NCBI RefSeq assembly: GCF_002412165.1 | Contig: NZ_NXIA01000027.1 | Coordinates: 1-33,120 of the forward strand | From: Curtobacterium sp. 'Ferrero' | Lineage (GTDB): Bacteria; Actinomycetota; Actinomycetes; Actinomycetales; Microbacteriaceae | Length of the DNA: 33,120 nucleotides | Reading direction: 5' to 3' | Shown: in pieces, positions 1-7,820 of the stretch | How positions within the stretch are numbered: the stretch's first letter is position 1 | How the letters are laid out: each line of letters starts with the position of its first letter | Notes under the pieces: model-generated | The model's input: the letters and a program-made list of their open reading frames with translations, nothing else | Databases searched by the model: none | What the model was told of the DNA's origin: nothing | Translations under genes and position numbers: made by a program

Positions 1-72
1 CGACCACCGCGGCCGCGCGCCCGCGGGGCTCCGCGGCGGCACGCCCGCCCGCCCGTCGCCGCCCGTCCCGCG

Positions 73-1326
73 CTACCGCCGTGCCCAGTCCGGCGCGTGC
101 TCCGGCAGGGGACCGAACGCGATCCCACGCGCGTACAGGCCCCGCGACGGCGGCACGCACCGTGCGAGGAACACCGGCAGGCGCGGCGGACCGTCCTGCA
201 GCCGACCGGCGAACGCCCGCTCGAACACGACCCGGTGCAGCACGCGCTGCGCGGCCTGCACGACCGCTGCCGGCGGGGTGCGCCGGCGCTCGACGTGCGC
301 CAGGTCGCGGTCCAGTGCCGCCCCGCGACGGCCGGCACGCAGCGCGGGGACGAGGACCGATGCGGCGGCCACGGCGTCCTGCACGGCCAGGTTGATGCCG
401 ACACCGCCGGCCGGGCTCATCGCGTGCGCGGCGTCCCCGATGCACAGCAGCCCCGGTCGCCACCACCGCCGCAGCCGGTCCATCCGCACGTCGAGCACGT
501 GCACGTCGTCCATCGAGCGGATGCTGTCGACCCGGTCGGCGAAGTCCGGACGGAGCCGGGCGACGCGCTCGCGGAAGGCAGCGACCCCCGCGGCGCGCAG
601 GGCGGCGTCCGACCCCTTCGGCGCGAAGTACGCCACCTGGTGGTAGTCCGGCCGCGGGAACGACAGGAGCACCTCGCCGTCGGCGAACACCGGGGTGAGG
701 GCCGATCCGGCGTCGCCGTCGTGCCGGGGCAGGCGGAACCACCACGTGTCGAACGGCACCGGGCTCGGCCGCGGGACGAGTCCCGCGGCAGCGCGGACCA
801 CCGAGTTCCTCCCGTCGCACGCGACGACGACGTCCGCCCGGAGTTCGACGGCCCCGGCCGCCGACTCGTCCCCACGGGGGTGCAGGTGCACGCCGGTGAC
901 GACGCCGTCCTCGACGATCACGTCGGTCGCCGCCGTCCCCATCGTGATCGTGAACGACGGTTCCGCCCGGGCAGCGCTGACCAGCAGGTCGAGGAGGTCC
1001 CACTGCGGCACCATCGCGACGTGGTCGTACGGCGGGCGCAGCCGCGAGAAGTCCCCGAGGAGGAGCCGTGAACCGTCGGGCATCGGCAGCGAGAGGTCGT
1101 CGAGGCGGGACTGCGGCAGGGCCCGGAACGCCGCGCCGAGCCCGAGCTCGTCGAGCAGGCGGATGGTCGAGGCGTGGACGGTGTCGCCGCGGAAGTCGCG
1201 GTTGAAGTCGTGGTGCTGCTCGACGACCTCGACGGCGACGCCGGCGCGGGCGATCAAGAGCCCGAGCACGACCCCGGCCGGTCCGCCGCCGACCACGGCC
1301 ACCGTCGTCCGTCGCGTGGTCACCAT
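73..1326 (-). CDS. FAD-dependent monooxygenase (PHBH-type)
   Basis: Probable class A flavoprotein monooxygenase of 417 residues, which would hydroxylate or oxidise a small, often aromatic, substrate using NAD(P)H and O2. The N-terminal Rossmann dinucleotide motif GGGPAG is at residues 13-18. The second FAD/NAD(P)H motif, CDGRNSVVR, is at about 170-178. The FAD-ribose motif CIGDAAHAMSPAGGVGIN is at about 295-312, with the expected GD and the G/A-rich loop. Length and motif order fit the family. There is no signal peptide or membrane segment. No catabolic neighbour reveals the substrate. A TACCGT box 7 nt before the ATG supports this start and suggests a leaderless mRNA; GTG is the next codon and is the alternative start. 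The family call is firm; the substrate is unknown. Confidence 0.88.
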   Translation of the reverse strand: MVTTRRTTVAVVGGGPAGVVLGLLIARAGVAVEVVEQHHDFNRDFRGDTVHASTIRLLDELGLGAAFRALPQSRLDDLSLPMPDGSRLLLGDFSRLRPPYDHVAMVPQWDLLDLLVSAARAEPSFTITMGTAATDVIVEDGVVTGVHLHPRGDESAAGAVELRADVVVACDGRNSVVRAAAGLVPRPSPVPFDTWWFRLPRHDGDAGSALTPVFADGEVLLSFPRPDYHQVAYFAPKGSDAALRAAGVAAFRERVARLRPDFADRVDSIRSMDDVHVLDVRMDRLRRWWRPGLLCIGDAAHAMSPAGGVGINLAVQDAVAAASVLVPALRAGRRGAALDRDLAHVERRRTPPAAVVQAAQRVLHRVVFERAFAGRLQDGPPRLPVFLARCVPPSRGLYARGIAFGPLPEHAPDWARR

Positions 1327-1333
1327 GTCACGG

Positions 1334-1339
1334 ACGGTA
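1334..1339 (-). promoter_or_regulatory. -10 box for the FAD monooxygenase gene
   Basis: Read on the minus strand this is TACCGT, followed by 7 nt and then the ATG at 1326. It fits the actinobacterial TANNNT -10 consensus, with transcription starting at or next to the start codon. I see no convincing -35 box. Confidence 0.5.
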
Positions 1340-1401
1340 CGCGCCGCCGCAGCGTGTCGGACGGGAGGCCCGGGGTGCGTCCGGCGGTCGGCGACCGTCC
1401 G

Positions 1402-1881
1402 TCAGGCGGCCCCGACCGACGAGGAGGTCGCCGCGTCGTGGTCCGCGGCCTGCGCGAACACCACGCCGCCCCAGGCGATGCACGCGACGGCGAGCACGAA
1501 CCCGACGGCGGCGATCCACCAGGAGCTCCGACGCCGCAGCCAGGCCCCGATCGCCAGGACGACCGTGACCACACCGATGACGAACGAGCCGCCGACGGCG
1601 ATCGCGGTACCGCCGAGGAAGCCTCCGGGGGTGCACCCTGACGCGGCGTCGCACGACGCCGTCGCCGAGACGATCGCGATGACCCCGACGACGGCGGTGA
1701 CGATCGTCATCACCGCGCCGAAGGCCAGGAGCAGCACGGTCGAGACCCGGTCGGCGATGCGACCGGCCGGGAACAGGGTCGTGCCGCCCCGCTCCCACGC
1801 GGCCGCGCGCTGCTGCTCGTGCGGGTGCTGTGCCGACGGTTCGTGCGGCGGCGGGCCGTCGGGGACGTTCGACCAGGTCAT
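1402..1881 (-). CDS. Small multi-pass membrane protein, unknown function
   Basis: A 159-residue protein that I do not recognise beyond its topology. A hydrophilic, Pro/His/Gln-rich N-terminus (about residues 1-40) is followed by three hydrophobic segments at roughly 47-72, 90-112 and 120-142, then a short polar tail. Two cysteines (in the ASCDAASGC stretch) sit in the loop between the first two segments and could form an extracytoplasmic disulfide. The start is supported by a TAGGAC box 7 nt upstream, which overlaps the stop region of the lyase gene before it. The gene lies between the lyase and the monooxygenase on the same strand, with no functional link evident. Similar short DUF4190-like membrane proteins are common in Actinobacteria, but I cannot assign a family. 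Confidence 0.75.
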   Translation of the reverse strand: MTWSNVPDGPPPHEPSAQHPHEQQRAAAWERGGTTLFPAGRIADRVSTVLLLAFGAVMTIVTAVVGVIAIVSATASCDAASGCTPGGFLGGTAIAVGGSFVIGVVTVVLAIGAWLRRRSSWWIAAVGFVLAVACIAWGGVVFAQAADHDAATSSSVGAA

Positions 1882-1888
1882 GCCACCA

Positions 1889-1894
1889 GTCCTA
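1889..1894 (-). promoter_or_regulatory. Candidate -10 box for the small membrane protein gene
   Basis: TAGGAC on the minus strand, 7 nt before the ATG at 1881. The last base departs from TANNNT. It lies across the 3' end of the lyase gene, so the membrane protein could have its own promoter inside its neighbour. Confidence 0.35.
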
Positions 1895-2764
1895 CCGCGC
1901 CTCCACGCCGAACGCCTGGGCGAGCTTCTGGATCTTCTGCGCGCGACCCAGTCGGGGCAGGTCCGAGCCGTCCCGGATGACCCGGCCGCGTGCCTCGAAG
2001 TCGTCGAGGAAGTCCTGCGCCCAGGCGACGTCGGTCGGCGTGGGGGAGATGACCTCGTTGATGACCGGCAGCTGCTCCGTGTCCAGGCAGAGCTTGCCGG
2101 TCAGGCCGAGGGACACCGCGACCTGGGACTGCTCGCGCAGGATGGCGTGCGCCGACCCCACCGTCGGGCCGTCGATCGGGCCGGGCAGCTGGCCGACGCG
2201 CGACGCGACGACGAGCCGGGAGCGCGGGTACGCCATGGCCAGGGTGTCGGCGCTCGTCCCGGTGTCGCGGCGGTAGTCGCCCGACCCGAACGCGAGACGG
2301 AAGGCGCCCTGGGCCTTCGCGATCGACGTCGCCTCCTCGATGCCGAGGGCCGACTCGACCAGGGCGATCACGGGGGTGTGGCCGCCGAGCCGGTGCCACG
2401 TGTCGGTCACCTGCGCCGGCGACTCGGTCTTGGCGAGCATGACGCCCTGCAGCCCGGGCAGGCCGCGGAGCTCCTCGACGTCGTCCGCCCAGAAGTCCGT
2501 CGTCACGTCGTTGATCCGCACCCAGGCCTCACCGCCGCCGGCCAGCCACGCCGCGACCGTCGAGCGCGCACCGGGCTTGGCCGCGGGGTCCACGGCGTCC
2601 TCGATGTCCAGGATGATCTGGTCCGCCCGGGACCGCTGCGCGCGCTCGAAGCGGTCGGCGTCGGTGCCCGAGACGAGGAGCCACGACCGCGAGATGTCCG
2701 GCGCCACCGCCCGCCTGCGGGAGGGACGGGGAGCGGGTGGAGCGGTGCGGTCGTCGATGGCCAT
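1892..2764 (-). CDS. CoA ester lyase, HpcH/HpaI aldolase-citrate lyase (CitE-like) family
   Basis: A 290-residue TIM-barrel protein of the CitE/HpcH family, which cleaves or forms C-C bonds in acyl-CoA or oxoacid substrates with Mg2+. Family motifs are visible: ILDIEDAV (residues 51-58), VRIND, KTESPAQV, ALVESALGIEEA carrying a conserved glutamate, and AFGSGDYRRD. In better-known members the last motif reads G-x-E-D, so the metal site is slightly altered here. An Arg/Pro-rich tail (about 1-22) precedes the barrel. The chosen ATG is the third codon of a slightly longer frame opening with GTG at 2770; a TACCAA box 7 nt upstream favours the ATG. No citDF or citramalyl partner genes are nearby, so it is not a citrate lyase complex subunit. 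The substrate is unknown. Confidence 0.85.
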   Translation of the reverse strand: MAIDDRTAPPAPRPSRRRAVAPDISRSWLLVSGTDADRFERAQRSRADQIILDIEDAVDPAAKPGARSTVAAWLAGGGEAWVRINDVTTDFWADDVEELRGLPGLQGVMLAKTESPAQVTDTWHRLGGHTPVIALVESALGIEEATSIAKAQGAFRLAFGSGDYRRDTGTSADTLAMAYPRSRLVVASRVGQLPGPIDGPTVGSAHAILREQSQVAVSLGLTGKLCLDTEQLPVINEVISPTPTDVAWAQDFLDDFEARGRVIRDGSDLPRLGRAQKIQKLAQAFGVEAR

Positions 2765-2864
2765 GTCCACGTTGGTACCACACGCGTGTGTCCGGCCGCG
2801 CGTAGAGCGGGTCCGGAAAGTCCGAAACCTCGGGTCATTGCGCAGGGCCCGGTCCGGTTCCGCC

Positions 2865-2870
2865 TACAGT
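2865..2870 (+). promoter_or_regulatory. -10 box for the helicase-like gene
   Basis: TACAGT is followed by 7 nt and the GTG at 2878. This promoter is divergent from the lyase gene, whose start lies about 100 nt away on the other strand. An in-frame GTG at 2869 lies inside the box and is therefore an unlikely start. Confidence 0.5.
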
Positions 2871-2877
2871 GTCGGAT

Positions 2878-5800
2878 GTGTGGCGAGCGGACAGGGTGAC
2901 CGACGGTGAGGACGAAGTGAACGACGACGTCCCCGTCGAGGGTGCCGACGCGCGCCCGCAGGGCGACGACGAGCGCGAGCACGGTGACCAGCGCGGGCAG
3001 GCCGACCGGGCCGAGCCCGCCGACCACCGCGAGTCCGACGAGCCGGACCGCACCCTGCGCCCCGAACTGCAGCTCACGAGTCCGCAGGCGATCAGTCTGG
3101 GTGATCCGCGCCTCCAGGCCGGCAACGCCGCCGAGCCGTCGTGGGACGCCTGGCGGAAGCAGCTGACCGGGGTCGGCGGGACCAGCCCCCTGACGCACTT
3201 CTCCGACCACCCGCGTGCCCGGATCGAGCTCTCCACCACGCACCCGGGCGGTCTGGCCCAGTTCATCACCGGCAAGACGACCCTCCTGTCGAGCCTGATC
3301 CGCGACGAGGTCGCGCTCCGTGCCGCCCGCATCGCCGCCGCACACGTCGAGGCGAAGGGCACCGAGCTCGCGACCGTCCGCGGGATCGACGCCGTGAAGC
3401 TCGGCATCGGCATGGCCGACTGGCAGCACGGCGACGAGCACTTCCGCGGGCCGGTGCTGCTCCGCCCGCTCGCGATCCGTCGACACGGCCGCGACTTCGA
3501 GGTCCGCCTGCTCGGCGAACCGGTGCTGAACCCGGGTCTCGCCGACGCCCTCCACGAGCAGCACGGCGTGATCCTCGACGCACAGTCGTTCGTCGCCCTC
3601 GCCCAGCAGGACGGCTCGTTCACGCCGAACCCGGTGATCGACCGGCTCCGCGGCCTGACCGCCCACATCCCAGGCTTCTCGGTGCACGCCCGCCTGGTCG
3701 TGTCGACGTTCGCCGAGGTCGCGACCGGCATGGTCGAGGACACGCACGACCTCGCACACCCCGTGCTCGACGCGCTCGCCGGGAACCCGAGCGCGAAGTG
3801 GCAGGTGGAGCAGTCCTACCGCCCGGTCGAGCAGACACCGTCCGACCAGCGCAGCCCGGAGACCGACACCCTCCTGCTCGACGCCGACGACGAGCAGGAG
3901 AACGTGATCGCGCAGATCACGGCCGGCAACTCGATCGTCGTCAAGACCCTCCCCGGCACCGGCGGCACGCAGACGATCGTCAACGCCCTCGGCGGTCTCG
4001 TCGCGGCGAACAAGCGCGTCCTCGTGGTCAGCCCACGCCGCGCCACGCTCCGGGGGATCGCCGCCCGCTTCGGCGAGGTGCAGCTGCCGGGCGTCGCCGT
4101 CACGCCCGCGACGCTCCGACGGGACGTCGTCCGGGCCATCGCGCGCAACGAGAAGGCGCAGCGTCCGAACCTCCGCGAGGTCGACGACGCCCTGGTCCGG
4201 CTCCGGAAGGTCCTGACCGACTACCGCGGCTCGCTCGTCCGGGTGCACCCCGCGTTCGGCGTCTCCGTGCTCGACTGCCTGGTGGAGCTGTCCCGGCTGT
4301 CGCTCCTGCCGGTGCCGCCGTCGACGACCGCCCGGCTCTCGGAGCAGTCCGTCGCCTCGATGGTCGAGGGACGCCAGCGTGTCGCCGAGACCATGGTCAG
4401 CGCCGCCAACCTCGGCGAGTTCCGCTACGGCCCGGACGACTCGCCCTGGTACGGCGCGAAGTTCGGCTCGAGCGACGGGGCGCAGCGCGCGCACAAGACC
4501 GCGAAGGACCTCGACGCCGACGGGCTGCCGACGCTGCTCCGACGCGCACACGACCTCGTCGCCTCGACGCACATGCGGCAGTTCACGACGATCAACGAGC
4601 TCGGGATCTACCTGCGGCTCCTGACCGAGATCCGCGACACCCTCGACCGCTTCCTGCCGGTGGTGTTCGACCGGTCCGTGTCGGAGCTCGTGGCCGCCAC
4701 CGCCCCGCGCGGCGAGGGCGCCCCGATGTCGAGCACGAACCGGCGTCGGCTGAAGAAGCTCGCCCGCGAGTACGTCCGCCCGGGTGTGCACGTGTCCGAC
4801 CTGCACGAGGCGCTGACCCGCGTGCAGCAGCAGCGTGTGCTCTGGCAGCGGTACGTCGCCGCCGGGGTGAACCCCGAGGTGCCCACCGGCATCGGCGACG
4901 TCCAGGTGCTGTTCTCGAACGTCGTCGAGGACCTCGCGCGCCTCGACGAGCCGCTCGGCCGCACCGCGCGCGACGAGCAGCTGGCGAACCTTCCGATCGA
5001 CGAGCTCGTGCCGACCATCGCCCGCCTGGCCGAGGAGTCGGACGTCCTGCACAACCTGCAGGAGCGCACGGAGCTCATGCAGACGTTGCGCGACCTCCAG
5101 CTCGAGCCGCTCATCACCGACCTCGCGAACCGGCACGTCCCCGACACGCAGGTGCCGGCCGAGCTCGAGCTCGCCTGGTGGCAGTCCGCGCTCGAGACCA
5201 TGCTCGAGGGTGACCGTGCGCTGCTCGGCGGCAACACCGACATGCTCGACCGGGTCGAGGCCGACTTCCGGCTCGTCGACGACGCGCACGCGGCCGGCGT
5301 CTCCCAGGGCCTGGCGTGGCAGCTCGCCGAGAACTGGAAGGTCGGGCTCGTCGACTGGCCCGACGAGGCCGCGGCGCTGAAGACCCAGCTCAAGGACGGC
5401 GCGATCACCTCCCGCCTGCTGCAGGACTCCGCGCCGCACCTGTCGCGCGCGATCGCGCCCGTCTGGCTCGCGAGCCCGTACGAGGTGTCCGAGATCGCCG
5501 ACACCATGCCGTTCGACACTGTGATCCTGGTCGACGCCGGGGCCGTGACCATCGCGGAGACGGTCGGTGCCGTGCGCCGCGCGCGGCAGACGGTGGTCTT
5601 CGGCGATCCGGTCACCCAGACGCCGTCGCCGTTCCGGATCGCGGTCGACCCGGACCACCGCGCGCTCCAGGTCGACGAGCAGACCCTCGACGCCTTCCAC
5701 GCCGACTCGGCGCTCGCGAAGCTGTCCACCCTGCTGCCGACCCTGTCGCTCACCCGTTCGTACCGGGCCGGCGGCGAGGACCTCGCCGAGCTCGTCAACC

Positions 5801-6753
5801 GGCGCTTCTACGGCGGCAAAATCGAGTCGCTGCCGTGGGCCGGGTCGTTCCTCGGCCACGGGTCGATCGCGCTCGACTACGTCAGCGACGGCAAGGCCGT
5901 GCCGGACCCCGACTCCGGAGCGGTCGAGAGCGTCGACGCCGAGGTGGACCGCGTCGTCCGGCTCGTCATGGAGCACGCCCGCACCCGGCCGACCGAGTCG
6001 CTCATGGTCATCACCGCCTCGGCGAAGCACGCCGTGCGCGTCGAGCAGGCCGTCCTCACCGCGGCACAGGGCCACAAGGACCTCACCGAGTTCGTGATCG
6101 GCGACCGGGCCGAGCCGTTCATCGTCGCGACGCTCGAGCAGTCCGTCGCGCAGAGCCGGGACCGGGTGGTCTTCTCGATCGGGTACGGCCGCACCCCGCA
6201 CGGCCGGGTGCTCCGCGACTTCGGTCCGCTCGGCAAGCCGGGCGGGGAGCGGCTGCTCGCGGTCGCCATGACCCGTGCCCGCCGGTCGATGGTCATCGTC
6301 ACGTGCTTCCAGCCGTCGGACATCGAGGCCGAGCGGATGGGCCACGGCACCGTCGCGCTCGCGGAGATCCTCGCCGAGGTCCGCGCCCGCACGAGCGCCG
6401 AGTACGTGCCGGACGACTCCGACCCGCTGCTCGTCGACCTCGCACGCCGACTCGAGATGCGCGGCATCCCGGTGGCGCTCGGTCACCGCGGCAAGCTCGG
6501 GCTCGTCGCCGCGCACGGCGGGGTCTGCGTCACGATCGAGACCGACGCCTCGCTCGTGAAGGGCTCGCTCCGGGAGACGCTGCGACTCCGTCCCGAGGTG
6601 CTCCGCCGGCTCGGGTGGCACTACGTGCGGGTGCACGCGTTCCAGCTGTTCTCCGACCCGGACCGGGTGGCGAACACCGTGGCCTCGGTGCTCGGCGTCG
6701 ACCGCGGGGCGACCCAGGAGATCTCCATCCCCCCGATTCCCGCCCGCCGATGA
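2878..6753 (+). CDS. DUF4011-SF1 helicase-REase_MTES_1575-type protein with degenerate active sites
   Basis: A 1,291-residue cytoplasmic protein with the layout of large DUF4011 helicase-nuclease proteins. The N-terminal DUF4011-like part (about 75-300) includes GPVLLRPLAI and EPVLNPGLADAL. An SF1 ATPase domain (about 335-1170) follows. The C-terminus resembles a Vsr/REase_MTES_1575 nuclease, with LRRLGWHYVRVHAFQLFSDP. Key residues are altered. Walker A reads LPGTGGTQT, with Gly (codon 3964-3966) in place of the ATP-binding Lys. Walker B reads VILVDAGAV, with Ala (5536-5538) where Glu is usual. The normal motif-V QG is AQS. The nuclease stretch has lost the usual IDLAV Asp. Motif III (FGDPVTQTPSPF), SYR and the arginine-finger motif VAMTRARRSM remain. 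The frame is open throughout, with normal high-GC codon use. It may be a non-catalytic DNA-binding or scaffold protein. GTG at 2896 or 2917 could also be the start. Confidence 0.85.
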   Translation: MWRADRVTDGEDEVNDDVPVEGADARPQGDDEREHGDQRGQADRAEPADHRESDEPDRTLRPELQLTSPQAISLGDPRLQAGNAAEPSWDAWRKQLTGVGGTSPLTHFSDHPRARIELSTTHPGGLAQFITGKTTLLSSLIRDEVALRAARIAAAHVEAKGTELATVRGIDAVKLGIGMADWQHGDEHFRGPVLLRPLAIRRHGRDFEVRLLGEPVLNPGLADALHEQHGVILDAQSFVALAQQDGSFTPNPVIDRLRGLTAHIPGFSVHARLVVSTFAEVATGMVEDTHDLAHPVLDALAGNPSAKWQVEQSYRPVEQTPSDQRSPETDTLLLDADDEQENVIAQITAGNSIVVKTLPGTGGTQTIVNALGGLVAANKRVLVVSPRRATLRGIAARFGEVQLPGVAVTPATLRRDVVRAIARNEKAQRPNLREVDDALVRLRKVLTDYRGSLVRVHPAFGVSVLDCLVELSRLSLLPVPPSTTARLSEQSVASMVEGRQRVAETMVSAANLGEFRYGPDDSPWYGAKFGSSDGAQRAHKTAKDLDADGLPTLLRRAHDLVASTHMRQFTTINELGIYLRLLTEIRDTLDRFLPVVFDRSVSELVAATAPRGEGAPMSSTNRRRLKKLAREYVRPGVHVSDLHEALTRVQQQRVLWQRYVAAGVNPEVPTGIGDVQVLFSNVVEDLARLDEPLGRTARDEQLANLPIDELVPTIARLAEESDVLHNLQERTELMQTLRDLQLEPLITDLANRHVPDTQVPAELELAWWQSALETMLEGDRALLGGNTDMLDRVEADFRLVDDAHAAGVSQGLAWQLAENWKVGLVDWPDEAAALKTQLKDGAITSRLLQDSAPHLSRAIAPVWLASPYEVSEIADTMPFDTVILVDAGAVTIAETVGAVRRARQTVVFGDPVTQTPSPFRIAVDPDHRALQVDEQTLDAFHADSALAKLSTLLPTLSLTRSYRAGGEDLAELVNRRFYGGKIESLPWAGSFLGHGSIALDYVSDGKAVPDPDSGAVESVDAEVDRVVRLVMEHARTRPTESLMVITASAKHAVRVEQAVLTAAQGHKDLTEFVIGDRAEPFIVATLEQSVAQSRDRVVFSIGYGRTPHGRVLRDFGPLGKPGGERLLAVAMTRARRSMVIVTCFQPSDIEAERMGHGTVALAEILAEVRARTSAEYVPDDSDPLLVDLARRLEMRGIPVALGHRGKLGLVAAHGGVCVTIETDASLVKGSLRETLRLRPEVLRRLGWHYVRVHAFQLFSDPDRVANTVASVLGVDRGATQEISIPPIPARR

Positions 6754-6777
6754 GGACGTCGGATCTCCATCCCCCCG
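6720..6777 (+). repeat. 16-bp direct repeat spanning the 3' end of the helicase-like gene
   Basis: GATCTCCATCCCCCCG occurs at 6720-6735 and again at 6762-6777, exactly 42 bp apart. The first copy encodes the last residues of the helicase-like protein (ISIPP). The second lies after the stop, in the same frame. A second repeat, GCCGATGAG, lies at 6746-6754 and 6799-6807 and provides an ATGA at each position. Together they look like an imperfect duplication of the gene end. Confidence 0.7.
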
Positions 6778-6802
6778 TGCCCACGGCGGGCCCCGCCGGC
6801 CG

Positions 6803-7099
6803 ATGAGCCCGTCCCGACGCGCGTCCCGCGCGGCGGGGCCGGTCACCCCCAGGACCGACCAGCTGATGGGGTCGTGGACGCGGGCCGACGATGCAACGGC
6901 GGCCGTGCCTCCCGTCCGTCCCGCCGCACCCGCGGACGACGCAGCGGAGAACCGGCCGGGAGGCACGGCGCGGCGCCGCAGGCGCGTCACCACCCAGCCG
7001 GTACCGGGCTCCGACCCGGCGCCCGCGCCCGAGCCGCGTCGCCACCGCGAGGGGGAGAACGACGACCAGCTCCGACGGGACGTCCCCCCACACTGGTGA
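6803..7099 (+). CDS. Small basic, proline-rich hypothetical protein
   Basis: A 98-residue frame between the helicase-like gene and the phosphatidyltransferase gene. The protein is Arg/Pro/Ala-rich and predicted disordered, with no membrane segment. It ends in the patterned stretch NDDQLRRDVPPHW. My recollection is that short actinobacterial hypothetical proteins often finish in a similar acidic-then-PPHW motif, and this is the main reason to believe the frame. The ATG belongs to an ATGA that overlaps the stop of an 18-codon frame running from the end of the helicase-like gene (6750-6806), so translation could be coupled. The start lacks a good Shine-Dalgarno sequence. Function is unknown, and a chance high-GC frame remains possible. 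Confidence 0.5.
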   Translation: MSPSRRASRAAGPVTPRTDQLMGSWTRADDATAAVPPVRPAAPADDAAENRPGGTARRRRRVTTQPVPGSDPAPAPEPRRHREGENDDQLRRDVPPHW

Positions 7100-7104
7100 G
7101 CCGG

Positions 7105-7110
7105 TACCCT
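7105..7110 (+). promoter_or_regulatory. -10 box for the phosphatidyltransferase gene
   Basis: TACCCT, 8 nt before the ATG at 7119, immediately after the stop of the 98-residue frame. It suggests a separate, near-leaderless transcript for the phosphatidyltransferase. Confidence 0.5.
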
Positions 7111-7118
7111 TGCAGGCG

Positions 7119-7706
7119 ATGACCGACTCCGTACGCCAGCGCCCCGACTGGCAGACCTGGCCGAACCTGATCTCCGCGTTCCGCCTCGTCCTCATCCCGG
7201 TGTTCGTCGGTCTCGTCGTCGCGCACCACCCGGGGTGGGCGCTCGTCACACTCGTCGTCATCGGCGTCAGCGACTGGGCCGACGGCTTCATCGCACGGCG
7301 GTTCGACCAGGGCTCGAAGCTCGGCAAGGCCGTCGACCCCGTCGCCGACCGGCTCGCGATCATCGCCATCGTGCTGTCGCTCGTGCTCGTCGGCCTGCTG
7401 CCCCTGTTCGTCGTGATCGTGGTCGTCGCGGTCGACCTCGTGCTCGCGGTGATGTCCTCCGTGCTGTTCCGGGGCAACCCGGACCTCGACGTGACGTGGA
7501 CGGGCAAGATCCGGTCGGCGCTGCTCTTCGTCGGCCTGCCGGTGCTGCTGTTCTCGTCGGTGTCGGCCGTGCACGAGCACGCGCCGTGGGTCCGGGTCGT
7601 GGCGCTCGTGTTCGTCTACCTCGGGACGGCCGGCCACGTCATCGCCGGGCTCCAGTACGCGATCGGCATGGTCCGCAAGCGCCGAGCGGTCGCTCCCGCG
7701 GCCTGA
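7119..7706 (+). CDS. CDP-alcohol phosphatidyltransferase family protein
   Basis: An integral membrane enzyme of 195 residues that transfers a phosphatidyl group from CDP-diacylglycerol to an alcohol in phospholipid synthesis. The complete family signature D-x2-DG-x2-AR-x8-G-x3-D-x3-D is present: D52, D55-G56, A59-R60, G69, D73 and D77, all expected for Mg2+ and CDP binding. Hydrophobic segments lie at about 16-34, 39-51, 80-107, 127-143 and 152-178, and the C-terminus is basic. An upstream in-frame extension exists, but the ATG at 7119 puts the hydrophobic start where relatives have it and follows a -10 box. It could make phosphatidylglycerol phosphate (PgsA) or, as in some Actinobacteria, be a eukaryote-type cardiolipin synthase. 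The sequence alone does not decide. Confidence 0.9.
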   Translation: MTDSVRQRPDWQTWPNLISAFRLVLIPVFVGLVVAHHPGWALVTLVVIGVSDWADGFIARRFDQGSKLGKAVDPVADRLAIIAIVLSLVLVGLLPLFVVIVVVAVDLVLAVMSSVLFRGNPDLDVTWTGKIRSALLFVGLPVLLFSSVSAVHEHAPWVRVVALVFVYLGTAGHVIAGLQYAIGMVRKRRAVAPAA

Positions 7707-7738
7707 ACCCCGGCGTGCGGCTGCTCGTTGCACGGGCG

Positions 7739-7800
7739 GAACCAGGTCCCGGACACGACACCGCGGAAGAACGTGGTGCTGTGTCCGGAACCTGGTTCCG
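7739..7800. terminator. Long inverted repeat between convergent genes, probable bidirectional terminator or REP-like element
   Basis: The 19-nt arms at 7739-7757 and 7782-7800 (GGAACCAGGT... and ...ACCTGGTTCC) are complementary except for one position. The 24-nt loop contains a further partial pairing (CACC with GGTG). It sits between the convergent phosphatidyltransferase and mscL genes, where a two-way terminator is expected. No U-tract follows on either strand. Its length and AT content, higher than its surroundings, also suit a dispersed palindromic repeat. Confidence 0.6.
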
Positions 7801-7820
7801 GGGCGAGCCGCGTCGTACGG

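Noticed and set aside
1..72. A gene or terminator at the left edge
   Set aside because: The 72 bp are GC-rich with overlapping short CCGCGG-type pairings, but no clear stem or frame can be defined so near the edge.
2503..6993. A 1,496-codon open frame antisense to the helicase-like gene
   Set aside because: High-GC genes with G/C third positions give long antisense frames without stops. The translation is a low-complexity Arg/Val/Glu/Asp mixture with no family motifs, and the opposite strand has clear domains.
6891..7118. An N-terminal extension of the phosphatidyltransferase
   Set aside because: The open frame continues upstream, but this segment is antisense-like Arg/Pro noise overlapping the 98-codon frame, and the family starts near 7119.
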